Source of the DNA: an uncultured Fibrobacter sp.
GTDB taxonomy: Bacteria > Fibrobacterota > Fibrobacteria > Fibrobacterales > Fibrobacteraceae
Direction of reading: 5' to 3'
NCBI GenBank assembly: GCA_946183925.1
Contig: CAMHDS010000002.1
Span: 1-64,000 of the forward strand
DNA length: 64,000 nucleotides
The translations under genes were made by a program, and so were the position numbers. This document shows, piece after piece, positions 24,595 to 33,347 of the stretch. The notes under the pieces were generated by a model that saw only the letters and a program-made list of their open reading frames with translations, was not told the origin of the DNA and made no database searches. How positions within the stretch are numbered: position 1 is the stretch's first letter; every line of letters begins with the position of its first letter.

Positions 24595-26700
24595 ATGAGA
24601 GCAAATGTTTTTTTACTTGCAGGATTTTGTTTGGCTGCCACGGTCGTTACAGGTTGCGGGGACTCCGGGACTACGGCGGCTAATGGAAGAATGGGTGGCG
24701 AAAATATTGACGCTTTCGGTTCTGTTGATGACCTGCCCAACTGCACTCCCAAACGGGAGGGAAAAGTCCTTTTCGTGACTGAAGAAAATGGAAAATATCA
24801 AATGCAGGTTTGCGAGGATGGAATCTGGAAGGAAATGGGGCAACCCCTTGCGGTTTTTGAATCAGATGACGACTTTCCTAACTGTACGCCCTCTAGGGAA
24901 GGAAATGAAGCTTATGCCAATAGCGAATCGGCGGTCTATGTTTGCAACGATGGTGCATGGACGGAAAAAATGCAGGTGCAAGCCTCTGAAAATGGGAAAG
25001 AACCGACATCTAGCTTTGCTGATGAAGAAAAAAAGACGGAAAGTAGCGGCTCTACGGAAATGGACGATGGCGAATCCTCCGGTTCGTCCGAATCCAATTC
25101 TTCGACTAATTCCAGCACCTCGATTAATTCAAGTACTTCGGTCAAGTCCAGTACTTCTATGGCTTCTTTCAGCCCAAGGGTAGGACCAGGTCCCGTAAGC
25201 CAGTACGGTGAACTGAAGGCAGGGACAAACTCTAGCGGAAAGGGCCGAATCTACGGAACGTGCAACGACTACTCCACTTCGGGTCACGAAGTGCAAGTAC
25301 GTGGGATGAGCCTGTTCTGGAGTATGGACAGTGCACAGAGCAAATACTGGTCGAAATCCACCGTGAACGGGCTGGTGCAAAAATTGAACATTGAATTGAT
25401 TCGCGCAGCCATGGGCGTCGATGGTGATTGGGGATACGGCAACTACTTTACGAAAACCTCGTTTTATCAGGGACTGATGGACGACGTGGTGCAGGCAGCC
25501 ATCGACAACGACATTTATGTAATTATCGATTACCATTCCCACATTGCCAATGAAAATGTGGCCAACGCAAAATCATTTTTTAGTCGAATGGCCCAGAAAT
25601 GGGGCGGCTACGACAACGTGATTTTTGAAATCTTCAATGAACCGGCCTGTGCTGTAGGCGGCTCTACAAGCTGTTCGAATTTCATGACCTGGAGCACCAT
25701 CAAGAACTATGCTACCCAGGTGATTGCAACCATTCGCCAGTATTCGGACAACCTGGTTATTGTGGGAACCCCGATGTGGGACCAGCAACCCAATGCCGCC
25801 ATAAGCAGTCCGATTAACGATGCCAACGTGGCGTATGCATTCCATTACTATGCGGGAACACACTCCACTTCTTCTGAGGGAGCTAATGCTGTGTCGGCCA
25901 TGAATGCAGGGCTCTCCGTGTTTGTTTCGGAATGGGGAACTATAAACGCCGATGGAGACGGTTCTGTCGCGGGCTCCAACTCGGGGTGGCAAACCTGGCT
26001 GGATACGTACAAGTTGTCTTCTGCCAACTGGGCGGTATCTGACAAGGCCGAGGGGGCGTCTATGTTCACCACTGCTGGTGCCTGGAACTACTCTGCTAGC
26101 GGTAACTGGGTAAAGAACAACGTGTTCTCCAAAAATCCGTCGTCCTACAAAACTTGCGGTAGCGGACAATCGGTAATAACACCTACATCCAGTTCGTCAT
26201 CGGGAACCGTGGTTATCAGTGGAACCGATGTGCTGGGCGGTGATGGGGCCTTTGACAACTGTACATCCTTGGCATCTTGCGGGTGGACAACCCAAAATCT
26301 CAGTTCTACTACTTATGGCTGGGATGGCTGGGTCAAGCTGGACTTGAACGATGATTACGAATATGTGCTGGGTTTTTATGTAGAAGAACCATTTGTCTAT
26401 GATTGGTATCTGCAAGCCTTGTACTCCTTCACGCTGACACCGGGTTACACCTACCAGATTGTTGGGGACGGTTACACCTATGATTCCAGCCATGGAACGG
26501 TCTCTATTGGCGTGCTAATCAACACCGATGTAGGAATTTTTGATTGGGAAGGAACCGTTGATGGAGAATTTATGTCTGAAACATACAATGCCTGTGGCAC
26601 GAGCCAGCCTGCAACGCTGTACGTCAGCGGCGGCAAAATGATTGGAGGTTTTGCCATACGAAATATCAGGCTGTTGCGGACGCCAATCAGTTGTAATTAG
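24595..26700 (+). CDS. GH5 endoglucanase-type lipoprotein with two N-terminal two-cysteine repeats
   Basis: 701 residues. The signal peptide ends in a lipobox (VVTGC, Cys21). Two C/C/W repeats (about 41-118) are followed by a Ser/Thr linker (about 140-195). A GH5 catalytic domain then runs over about 200-515: VRGMSLFWS, IDYHSH, IFEIFNEP with acid/base Glu349, and VFVSEWGT with nucleophile Glu446. The IFEIFNEP and SEWG pattern resembles the GH5 subfamily that holds many bacterial cellulases. The last 170 residues form a beta-rich module (DNCTSLASCGWTTQ onward) that may bind polysaccharide. AGGGG precedes the ATG. This protein links the repeat family directly to plant-cell-wall hydrolysis at the cell surface. 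Confidence 0.9.
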   Translation: MRANVFLLAGFCLAATVVTGCGDSGTTAANGRMGGENIDAFGSVDDLPNCTPKREGKVLFVTEENGKYQMQVCEDGIWKEMGQPLAVFESDDDFPNCTPSREGNEAYANSESAVYVCNDGAWTEKMQVQASENGKEPTSSFADEEKKTESSGSTEMDDGESSGSSESNSSTNSSTSINSSTSVKSSTSMASFSPRVGPGPVSQYGELKAGTNSSGKGRIYGTCNDYSTSGHEVQVRGMSLFWSMDSAQSKYWSKSTVNGLVQKLNIELIRAAMGVDGDWGYGNYFTKTSFYQGLMDDVVQAAIDNDIYVIIDYHSHIANENVANAKSFFSRMAQKWGGYDNVIFEIFNEPACAVGGSTSCSNFMTWSTIKNYATQVIATIRQYSDNLVIVGTPMWDQQPNAAISSPINDANVAYAFHYYAGTHSTSSEGANAVSAMNAGLSVFVSEWGTINADGDGSVAGSNSGWQTWLDTYKLSSANWAVSDKAEGASMFTTAGAWNYSASGNWVKNNVFSKNPSSYKTCGSGQSVITPTSSSSSGTVVISGTDVLGGDGAFDNCTSLASCGWTTQNLSSTTYGWDGWVKLDLNDDYEYVLGFYVEEPFVYDWYLQALYSFTLTPGYTYQIVGDGYTYDSSHGTVSIGVLINTDVGIFDWEGTVDGEFMSETYNACGTSQPATLYVSGGKMIGGFAIRNIRLLRTPISCN

Positions 26701-26720
26701 GTCTAAAAAGGAGTAATCCT

Positions 26721-28877
26721 ATGAATCAGGGGACTTTGCTTAAGGGGAAACTTTTTTTCGTGGGCGCGTTCGCCATGCTTCTCACAGCCTGCGGCGATTC
26801 CGGCGGTGGCAAGGAAGCCTTGACACCCGAAGAAGTTGGCGTGGAAACAATCGAGGACTTGCCTAACTGTAGCAAGGCCCGTGAAGGGGATTCTGTGCTC
26901 GTGGGCAAGGATTCCCTTGCCTATGTATGCCGGGGCGGCAAGTGGACCCCTGCCGAATCTGCCGACGGAGATTCGGCAAAAACAGCCCCTGCAAGTTCGT
27001 CTGCAAAGGATTCCCTGCAGGAATCCCTTGCTGGCGGCGTGCAGACCATGGACGACCTGCCCAACTGCAGCAAGAACCGCGAGGGGGATTCGGTGCTTGT
27101 GGTCGAAGATTCCCTGACCTACATCTGCCGGAGCGGCAAGTGGGAAGAAAAGAAGTACCTGATAGACTCCGTCAAGACCGAAGATGACCTGCCCGCCTGT
27201 ACCAAAGGTCACGAGGGGGATTCCGCCTACGTTTCGGGCGAGTATGCGGTCTATGTGTGTAGCGGAAACGTATGGAAAAAGGAACAGTCCATCATTCAGG
27301 TCTACAAGTCCGCCGACGACATGCCCAACTGCACAAAGAAACTGGCGAGCGTGGAGGCCTTGTCTACGGCGGATTCCGCGATATTCCTGTGCGACGGGGA
27401 ACGCTGGCAGGAAATGGCCACGACTTACGCCTCTGCAGAAAAGCTTCCCAACTGCACGGAAAAACGCGAAGGCAATCAGGCGTTCCTGCTGGACACCCGC
27501 GAAAAGTTCCAGTGTGCAGGCAAGCAGTGGAAAGCCGTGGAGGAGTGGTCCGACGCCCCCGGAAGCTCTACAAGTTCAAGTCCCGTTGAATATGGTACCC
27601 TGACGGATACCCGTGACGGACAGACCTACAAGACGGTCACCATCGGCACCCAGACCTGGATGGCGGAGAACCTGAATTACGACGATGGGTATGGGGTGTG
27701 CCCAATGAAAGAATCAGGAAACTGCGAAAAGTACGGTCGGTTGTACTACTTCAACGGCCCCGGTAATTACTGGAATTATGATGAAGATAGTTCCAGGGTT
27801 TATAGTTCTAGTATTTGTCCTACAGGATGGCGCTTGCCAGATTCCCTGGACTACGCAGAACTGATTGCGTATGTTTCCAAAAATAACGGCGGAGAACCTG
27901 TGGGTGTCAGTTTGAAAGCAACAACTGGCTGGATTTCCGAAGGCGAAACGGTAATCATTGAAGGCGACGGAAACGTTTACGGTGGAAGTTTGGATTCTAC
28001 GCGCGTAGGCGCCTCCCGAGGGACAGACCGTTTCGGGTTTGCGGCTCTCCCGGCCGGAAGTTGCTGGGATAAACAATGTTATATTGGTGACGACACCCGC
28101 TTCTTTTTTTCGACGCCGCGTGAAGGTGGTAGTTACAAGCTCGCCTTTGATAAAGATAGCCTTATATATGATAAAGACGGTGGATGGGGTTATATCTCGG
28201 TTAGGTGCTTGAAAGGAGAGGCTTCAAGCAGTACAGTGAGTTCTATAAGTTCTAATTCCTCTAGTAATGAATTTTCTGGTGGAGGCACTTTCGGCACCCT
28301 GACGGATATCCGTGACGGCCAGACCTACAAGACGGTGGTTATCGGCTCCCAGACCTGGATGGCCGAGAACCTGAACTACAATTGGAGGGACAATTGGATG
28401 AGTTGGTGCGTCAACTGCACCAAGTATGGTCGCCGTTATACCTGGGCGGCGGCCATGGATAGCGCTGGCACATGGAGTACAAACGGCAAGGACTGCGGGG
28501 ATGGCAGGACATGCTCGCCGACATATCCTGTCCGTGGCATCTGTCCTACGGGCTGGCACCTGCCTACAACAGCCGAGTTCCAAACGTTGCTTGCTGCAGT
28601 CGGTGGCTCATCGACGGCAGGTCAAAAGCTTAAGTTCACCAGCGGGTGGCATGATGGCAATGGCACCGACGATTACGGTTTTTCGGCGCTCCCTGCTGGC
28701 ATGGGCAAAAGCGTTGAGCACGACAGTGATGGGGGTTATTTCGCGTACTTCTGGAGTTCTACTGAGTTCGATAGCGACATGGCGAACTTCATGCGCCTGA
28801 TCTACAACGACGATGATGCGCTCCTGGACGGCTTCAGCAAGTACTGGGGGGCTTCGGTTCGTTGTCTCAAGAACTAA
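26721..28877 (+). CDS. Lipoprotein with five two-cysteine repeats and two FISUMP domains
   Basis: 718 residues with a lipoprotein signal (LLTAC). Five C/C/W repeats (about 38-280) are nearly identical in part to those of the first gene of the operon. Two FISUMP domains follow. The first (about 292-500) starts YGTLTDTRDGQTYKTVTIG and ends YISVRCLKG; the second (about 520-718) starts FGTLTDIRDGQTYKTVVIG and ends ASVRCLKN. Each has the QTWMAENLNY motif, a CPxGWxLP motif and a phenylalanine-rich ALPAG block. Ser-rich linkers separate the parts. GGAG precedes the ATG. It is the last gene of the operon; a CTAG-type array follows. Confidence 0.88.
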   Translation: MNQGTLLKGKLFFVGAFAMLLTACGDSGGGKEALTPEEVGVETIEDLPNCSKAREGDSVLVGKDSLAYVCRGGKWTPAESADGDSAKTAPASSSAKDSLQESLAGGVQTMDDLPNCSKNREGDSVLVVEDSLTYICRSGKWEEKKYLIDSVKTEDDLPACTKGHEGDSAYVSGEYAVYVCSGNVWKKEQSIIQVYKSADDMPNCTKKLASVEALSTADSAIFLCDGERWQEMATTYASAEKLPNCTEKREGNQAFLLDTREKFQCAGKQWKAVEEWSDAPGSSTSSSPVEYGTLTDTRDGQTYKTVTIGTQTWMAENLNYDDGYGVCPMKESGNCEKYGRLYYFNGPGNYWNYDEDSSRVYSSSICPTGWRLPDSLDYAELIAYVSKNNGGEPVGVSLKATTGWISEGETVIIEGDGNVYGGSLDSTRVGASRGTDRFGFAALPAGSCWDKQCYIGDDTRFFFSTPREGGSYKLAFDKDSLIYDKDGGWGYISVRCLKGEASSSTVSSISSNSSSNEFSGGGTFGTLTDIRDGQTYKTVVIGSQTWMAENLNYNWRDNWMSWCVNCTKYGRRYTWAAAMDSAGTWSTNGKDCGDGRTCSPTYPVRGICPTGWHLPTTAEFQTLLAAVGGSSTAGQKLKFTSGWHDGNGTDDYGFSALPAGMGKSVEHDSDGGYFAYFWSSTEFDSDMANFMRLIYNDDDALLDGFSKYWGASVRCLKN
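27013..27548 (+). repeat. Near-identical 536-bp block, copy 2
   Basis: Second copy of the block at 21661-22196, offset by 5352 bases and in the same reading frame. It covers repeats 2 to 5 of the FISUMP lipoprotein. Confidence 0.85.
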
Positions 28878-28911
28878 AGGTGTAATAGCATATAACCAAC
28901 AAAAATTTGAA

Positions 28912-28950
28912 CCCCTAGTCCCTAGAACCTAGCCCCTAGATCCTAACCTC
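28912..28950. repeat. Short CTAG-type heptamer array
   Basis: Units CCCCTAG, TCCCTAG, AACCTAG, CCCCTAG, ATCCTAA between the FISUMP lipoprotein gene and maf. Confidence 0.75.
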
Positions 28951-28958
28951 TATTTTAC

Positions 28959-28964
28959 TACATT
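28959..28964 (+). promoter_or_regulatory. Candidate -10 element TACATT before maf
   Basis: TTTTAC-TACATT followed by ten bases and ATG 28975, without a Shine-Dalgarno sequence. Confidence 0.45.
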
Positions 28965-28974
28965 TCTCCGCGCT

Positions 28975-29559
28975 ATGGAAGAGTGTTTGAAATCAGTGGA
29001 CTTGGTTCTTGCCAGCGGCTCGCCTAGGCGGCGTGAAATCCTGGAGCAAATCGGCGTCAAGTTCAGGGTTTCGGTATCGGGTGAAGAGGAAAAGCCCACC
29101 GCCGAAAATCCCCTGGACTTTCCTCGCGAAAATGCCAGCCAAAAAGCCCTGGCGGTCTCCAAGAAGGACCCTTCCGCCGTAGTGCTGGGCTTTGACACCC
29201 TGGTGTTCCTGGACAACCAACCTCTCGGAAAGCCCAAGGACAAGGAAGACGCTCTCCGGATGCTCAAGTCTCTGAACGGGCGCTCCCACAAGGTGATTAC
29301 CGGTGTGGCGGTGGCCCATGGTGGCATGCTCCTCTCTGCCTCCCAAGAGGAAACGGAGGTGTTTTTCAGGGACTGTTCCTTACAGGAACTTGAAGAATAT
29401 GTAAATTCTTTGGACCCAATGGATAAAGCGGGGGCCTACGGCATCCAGACAAACGGAGCCCGCCTGATCCGCTCTATCTGCGGATGCTATTACAACGTAG
29501 TGGGGCTTCCTGTAGCCCGCACGCTAGACATGCTTAAGAATTTGAAGGTGAAGGTATGA
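28975..29559 (+). CDS. maf: Maf-type nucleoside triphosphate pyrophosphatase
   Basis: 194 residues. Maf proteins hydrolyse non-canonical or modified nucleoside triphosphates to monophosphates and act as house-cleaning enzymes; they were first linked to septum inhibition in Bacillus. The N-terminal LASGSPRRREILEQIG, the GFDTLVFLDNQPLGKPKDKEDALRML block (with D for the catalytic acid), NGRSHKVITGVAV and DPMDKAGAYGIQTNGA are typical. It lacks a ribosome binding site and starts at an apparent leaderless promoter. It overlaps rodZ by four bases. Confidence 0.93.
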   Translation: MEECLKSVDLVLASGSPRRREILEQIGVKFRVSVSGEEEKPTAENPLDFPRENASQKALAVSKKDPSAVVLGFDTLVFLDNQPLGKPKDKEDALRMLKSLNGRSHKVITGVAVAHGGMLLSASQEETEVFFRDCSLQELEEYVNSLDPMDKAGAYGIQTNGARLIRSICGCYYNVVGLPVARTLDMLKNLKVKV

Positions 29560-30566
29560 GTAATCCTATTGAAGATAAACGCCCCGACGAACGGCTGGGA
29601 GCCTATCTGGCCCGCGCCCGCGAAGCAAAATCCATGACGGTGGCAGACCTTGCTACGGCTACGCGTTTGTCCGAAAAGAACATTTCCCTGATTGAGGCCG
29701 GCGACTGGAAGGCTTTTCCGGTGCAGGCCTACTTGCGCGGCTATCTGAACTCCGTGAGCGTCAAGCTGGGGCTAGATTCCAAGCGGGTGCTGGACTGGTA
29801 TGCCGCCGAGAACGGCTCCAAGTTCGCAAGCCTCCTTACGGACCTTTCTGACGGTAACCAGAGCAAGTCTTCGGGTTCTGCCGAAGGGGAAGGTGGCTCC
29901 AAGGGGAAGGTGATTGTCGTTATCCTCGTGGTTATTGGACTTGCCCTGGTGGTCGCTTCCAAGTTCCTCAAGGATGCGGCTCCGGCGCAGAGCGCTCCCG
30001 AACCCGTAAAGACCGAAGCGGTGGAAGAAGAACCCGCCGTAGAAACACCTACTGAAATGCCCGAAGGGGCCGAGGCAGTCCCTGCTGATTCCATGAATGC
30101 GGATACGTCTGCTACCCAGGCTGCTCCTGCCGATACGGCGAAGGCCGCTCCTGCCAAGGATCAGCCCATCAGCCAGGCCGTTGTAGAAGAAGCTATCAAG
30201 AAATCCGACCGCCCCGCTTCGGCGACCATATTCCTTTCGTCCGATTCCAAGACCGAAGAGGCCAAGGCCGCTCCGGCAGGTGCAAGCTCCAAGCTTATCT
30301 TGGTGGCCTCTGGCGAAATGCGCACCTGGATCGGTATCAAGCACAACGAAGACGATACCTCGTTCCTCAAGGAATCCAACCTTTCCAAGGCCGGCACCCG
30401 CATGGTCTATGAATCTTCGGACACCCTGTATGTGGTGGTGGGCGAACCTAGGGCCATTTCCAAGTTCTACCTGAACGGCAAGGACGTGCCGCTGCCCGGC
30501 ATGAAATTCGGCCGCGTCACCAAGTTCAGGGTATTTGGCGGTAAAGTCATCGAAGGAGCGGAATAA
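29556..30566 (+). CDS. rodZ: RodZ-like helix-turn-helix membrane protein
   Basis: 336 residues. The N-terminal HTH_25/Xre-like domain (RLGAYLARAREAKSMTVADLATATRLSEKNISLIEAGDW..AYLRGYLNSV, residues about 12-75) is followed by one membrane helix (about 118-138, VIVVILVVIGLALVVASKF). Next is a long Ala/Pro/Glu-rich periplasmic linker and a C-terminal DUF4115-type beta domain (about 240-330, LILVASGEMRTWIGIKHNED onward). This is the RodZ architecture. RodZ binds MreB and couples it to the cell-wall elongation machinery. It overlaps both maf and hisB by an ATGA-type junction or a single base, so the three are one operon. Confidence 0.87.
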   Translation: MSNPIEDKRPDERLGAYLARAREAKSMTVADLATATRLSEKNISLIEAGDWKAFPVQAYLRGYLNSVSVKLGLDSKRVLDWYAAENGSKFASLLTDLSDGNQSKSSGSAEGEGGSKGKVIVVILVVIGLALVVASKFLKDAAPAQSAPEPVKTEAVEEEPAVETPTEMPEGAEAVPADSMNADTSATQAAPADTAKAAPAKDQPISQAVVEEAIKKSDRPASATIFLSSDSKTEEAKAAPAGASSKLILVASGEMRTWIGIKHNEDDTSFLKESNLSKAGTRMVYESSDTLYVVVGEPRAISKFYLNGKDVPLPGMKFGRVTKFRVFGGKVIEGAE

Positions 30567-31150
30567 TGCGAGTTTCCAAGATCGAGAGAAAGACCAGCGA
30601 AACCAACATTTCCCTGAGCCTCAATCTGGACGAGGCCAGCAGGGGCGTCATTGATTCCGGCAATGCGTTTCTGGACCACATGCTGGACCTGTTCCAGGTC
30701 CACGGCGGCTTCCGTCTGGACTTGACCTGCGAGGGCGATACCGCCATCGACATGCACCACAGCATGGAAGATATCGGCATTGTGCTCGGGCAGGCTCTTG
30801 TGGAATGCTTGGGCGACAAGAAGGGAATCGAACGCTACGGCTTTTACTTTGTCCCTATGGACGAAGCCCTCAGCCGCGTGTGCATTGACTTTAGCAACCG
30901 CATCGGTTTCGTGTGGAAGGTGGAACTCCCCGGCGAGACGGCTGGCGGCATCGAGGCCAGCATGTTCGAGCATTTCTTCAAGACGGTCTGCGAGAACGCC
31001 CGCATGAACCTGCATGTGGAACTCTTCTACGGTAGCGACAACCACCATTGTCTGGAAAGCATCTTCAAGGCCTTCGCCCGTTCTGTGGCCATGGCCGTTG
31101 CACCGAGTCGCAATGTGAAGGGCGTACCCAGCAGCAAGGGCGTGCTGTAG
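30566..31150 (+). CDS. hisB: Imidazoleglycerol-phosphate dehydratase HisB
   Basis: 194 residues, the size of the monofunctional enzyme. HisB dehydrates imidazole glycerol phosphate to imidazole acetol phosphate in histidine synthesis. Manganese-binding histidine motifs are present: FLDHMLDLFQVHGGF, DMHHSMEDIGIVLGQAL, SMFEHFFKTVCENARMNLH and YGSDNHHCLESIFKAFARS. No other his gene is nearby, which is unusual but not rare; its partners here are maf and rodZ. Confidence 0.96.
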   Translation: MRVSKIERKTSETNISLSLNLDEASRGVIDSGNAFLDHMLDLFQVHGGFRLDLTCEGDTAIDMHHSMEDIGIVLGQALVECLGDKKGIERYGFYFVPMDEALSRVCIDFSNRIGFVWKVELPGETAGGIEASMFEHFFKTVCENARMNLHVELFYGSDNHHCLESIFKAFARSVAMAVAPSRNVKGVPSSKGVL

Positions 31151-31169
31151 AATTTGGAATGTGAAATGT

Positions 31170-31320
31170 GGAATTAGTAACGAGTTGTCAGTTTTCAGTT
31201 CTCAGTATAGAATTAGGCGCCAAAGGCGCGATTATTTAAACTCAAAACTCATTACTCATAACTCAAAACTCATAACTCATAACTCAAAACTCATTTGCTC
31301 ATAGCTCAAAGCTTCACCCG
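31170..31320. repeat. Composite heptamer-armed repeat, second copy
   Basis: GTTGTCA, GTTTTCA, GTTCTCA units lead to a GCGCC-AAA-GGCGC hairpin (31217-31229) and then to opposite-sense units AACTCAA, AACTCAT, TACTCAT, AACTCAA, AACTCAT, AACTCAT, AACTCAA, AACTCAT up to about 31293. Same design and the same central hairpin as at 19640-19740. Confidence 0.75.
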
Positions 31321-31348
31321 TAGGGGGAAGCGACCTCAAGCCTCATAC

Positions 31349-31990
31349 CTATAATCTCGGGATTCTCACCTTGTCCCCGGCATTCAGGTGCTCCAGCATC
31401 ACGCCGGGGTTTACTGATTGCAGGGTAGAGAGCACGTAAAAGCGGGGGAGGCTCTGGGCACCCGCCCCGTAGGTCCGGCGTAAAAGCTGGAACAGGTCTT
31501 CGCCTTCCTTGGACTCCACCACCCTGTAAAGCTTTGAATTGCTGGGGTCCGACTGCAATGCGGAGAGGGCCTGGGTGAACTGGTTCGCGAAATTTTCGGC
31601 GGAATTGTCTTTGCGGGGTTGAGTGGCTGCCGGTCCCGGTTTTCCGCTGCCGGTCCTTGTCCCTTGGTTCGCCTTGGTTCCTTTTTCGGGCTTTTTCCCC
31701 GTCACCGAAGAGGGCAGTATAAAGTTCGGCGCCTTGAAGGTGTTCATGGCGATGCTGGGCTTGTTCTTGTCCTGCTTCTTTAGCGGTTCCAGGGCCAGGA
31801 TGGAATCCAGGTCGGCGATGTAGGTGCTGTCGGGCCATTCTACGAGGGGCATTTTCTTGTTCACGACCACGATGGTCGCCACAGGGGGCTCCGGCTTGCA
31901 GGCGGCAAGAGCCCCGACAAGCATGGACAGTCCAAGGAACTTCCAGCACCCGGGGTGGGCGATTCTTTTTGGAAAACGGCTCCGAATCAT
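31349..31990 (-). CDS. Lipoprotein with a C-terminal LysM-like segment
   Basis: 213 residues. A basic N-terminus and hydrophobic stretch end in a lipobox (GALAAC). A low-complexity Lys/Pro/Gly linker occupies the middle. The last 60 residues (YRVVESKEGEDLFQLLRRTYG through LNAGDKVRIPRL) have the LysM layout: a YxVxxGDxL-like start, a predicted pair of helices, and a final GDKVRIP. LysM binds GlcNAc-containing glycans such as peptidoglycan. The match is imperfect, so the domain call is moderate. A TATCTT hexamer lies six bases before its ATG, as for other leaderless genes here. Confidence 0.7.
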   Translation of the reverse strand: MIRSRFPKRIAHPGCWKFLGLSMLVGALAACKPEPPVATIVVVNKKMPLVEWPDSTYIADLDSILALEPLKKQDKNKPSIAMNTFKAPNFILPSSVTGKKPEKGTKANQGTRTGSGKPGPAATQPRKDNSAENFANQFTQALSALQSDPSNSKLYRVVESKEGEDLFQLLRRTYGAGAQSLPRFYVLSTLQSVNPGVMLEHLNAGDKVRIPRL

Positions 31991-32037
31991 GGCCTAAAGA
32001 TACAAAAAAGCAGGCCTACGCTTGCCAAAAAGGCCTA
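31991..32037. promoter_or_regulatory. Divergent promoter region with TATCTT and three GGCCTA motifs
   Basis: On the minus strand TATCTT (31997-32002) is six bases before ATG 31990. The + strand shows GGCCTA at 31991, 32013 and 32032, spaced by about two helical turns. Binding by a regulator is only a suggestion. Confidence 0.35.
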
Positions 32038-32087
32038 ATTCTTCTAAATTGTGTGCTCCAATTAACTACTTCACAGGAAGTTTAAAA

Positions 32088-32390
32088 ATGAAAGAAGGTA
32101 TCCACCCTAACTATCAACCGGTCGTGTTCGTCGATGCGAATACGGGTAAAGAATACATCACCCGCTCCACGAAGTCTTCCGCCGAAAAGAAGACTATCGA
32201 TGGGGTTGAACATAGCGTGATTTCCCTGGAAATCACCGCTGATACCCATCCGTTCTGGACGGGCAAGCAGCATCGCGTGGATACGGCTGGCCGTATCGAC
32301 CGCTTCAACAAGCGTTTCGCCGGCAACATCACTGGTGCAAAGCGCAAAACCCGCAAGGCGGCTCCCGCCAAGGCCGAAGAAGAAGCCTAG
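32088..32390 (+). CDS. rpmE2: Ribosomal protein bL31, type B (zinc-independent)
   Basis: 100 residues from ATG 32088, after AGGAAG. KEGIHPNYQPVVFVDANTGKEYITRSTKSS and HPFWTGKQHRVDTAGRIDRFNKRF are the bL31 type B signature. The protein lacks the CxxC zinc motif of type A L31; type B paralogues replace type A under zinc limitation in many bacteria. A basic Ala/Lys-rich tail extends the C-terminus. It ends 10 bases before an intrinsic terminator. Confidence 0.95.
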   Translation: MKEGIHPNYQPVVFVDANTGKEYITRSTKSSAEKKTIDGVEHSVISLEITADTHPFWTGKQHRVDTAGRIDRFNKRFAGNITGAKRKTRKAAPAKAEEEA

Positions 32391-32400
32391 TCTTTTTATG

Positions 32401-32427
32401 CCCTCCCCTAAAACGGGAGGGTTTTTG
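32401..32427 (+). terminator. Intrinsic terminator after rpmE2
   Basis: CCCTCCC, seven-base loop, GGGAGGG, then TTTTTG. Confidence 0.9.
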
Positions 32428-32457
32428 TATATTTAGAGAAACTCAAAAGGAAAAACG

Positions 32458-33324
32458 ATGAAAAAAACACTTACTCTCTGTGCTACCGCCGCTCTCGTGG
32501 CTATGGCTCTCACCGGTTGCGAAAAGACCGGTACCATCGAAGGTGAAGTCTGTGACGCTTTCACTGGCAAGCCTCTCGAAATGCCCACCGTCTGGATGGA
32601 CTCCACTATCTACTCCACCCTCAAGGAAAAGTACAAGTACAAGCAGGAACTCCGCAAGGGCCAGTTCAAGTTCGAAAAGGTCCCCGTGGGTAGCTACAAG
32701 ATTCTCGCCGGCCGCTCCAAGTACATCAAGAGCAAGAATATGATTTCTACCACCGAAGAGAACCCGAACCTGAAGGTGACTCTGTACATCTATAGCGACC
32801 AGATTGAACCGGGTCTCTACCTGCCTGGCGACGAAGAAAACGGCCCCAAGAAGATTTCCAACGAATGGGTCGTCTGGTCCACCCAGTGCAACGAATCCAT
32901 CGCCGGCTATCAGCTGGAACGCCCCCAGGCTGGCGACGGTGCCAAGGTGCCCGACCAGAAGAAGGACAAGAAGAAGAAAGGCAAGAAGGAAGCTGCCAAG
33001 ATGTCTCCGCTGCCGGCTCCCCGCGTAATCGAGGGCAAGCTGGAAGTCTTCTACCGCAATGCTAGCTCCGTGACTTCTCCGCTGGTCGCCAAGACCTATC
33101 CCGCCGTGGAACAGGACGTTTCTGCCCACGCCGACTGCAAGGGCTTTGATGCCAACGAGAAGAAGGGCCTCTTTGCCGACAAGGACAAGGGTACGAACCT
33201 GACGGTGACCTACATGGCCGAAAACCTGTTCAAGATCACCGGCGATCTTCCCAAGGGCAAGCAGATTATCCAGTTCTCCCAGGATGGCAAGACTCTGACC
33301 ACCTACTACTTCGAGAACAAGTAA
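32458..33324 (+). CDS. Lipoprotein with a carboxypeptidase-regulatory-like domain
   Basis: 288 residues. The signal peptide ends in ALTGC, so the protein is lipid-anchored. The start of the mature protein (GTIEGEVCDAFTGKPLEMPTVWMDST, then GQFKFEKVPVGSYKILAGRSKY) resembles the carboxypeptidase D regulatory-like fold: a beta-sandwich with a GxVxDxxTGxPL start and a later FxfxxVPxGxY. A Lys-rich segment (KKDKKKKGKKE) and a second beta-rich part follow. No enzymatic motif is visible. AGGAAAAA precedes the ATG, and a TATATT hexamer lies upstream within 32426-32431. A terminator follows. Confidence 0.75.
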   Translation: MKKTLTLCATAALVAMALTGCEKTGTIEGEVCDAFTGKPLEMPTVWMDSTIYSTLKEKYKYKQELRKGQFKFEKVPVGSYKILAGRSKYIKSKNMISTTEENPNLKVTLYIYSDQIEPGLYLPGDEENGPKKISNEWVVWSTQCNESIAGYQLERPQAGDGAKVPDQKKDKKKKGKKEAAKMSPLPAPRVIEGKLEVFYRNASSVTSPLVAKTYPAVEQDVSAHADCKGFDANEKKGLFADKDKGTNLTVTYMAENLFKITGDLPKGKQIIQFSQDGKTLTTYYFENK

Positions 33325-33347
33325 TCCGCTCTTGAAAAAAACTTTTG

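Noticed and set aside
31314..31949. 211-codon minus-strand frame overlapping the LysM-like lipoprotein
   Set aside because: It overlaps almost completely in another frame; the lipoprotein frame has a lipobox, a promoter and a LysM-like end, while this frame is Pro/Arg/Gln-rich without features.
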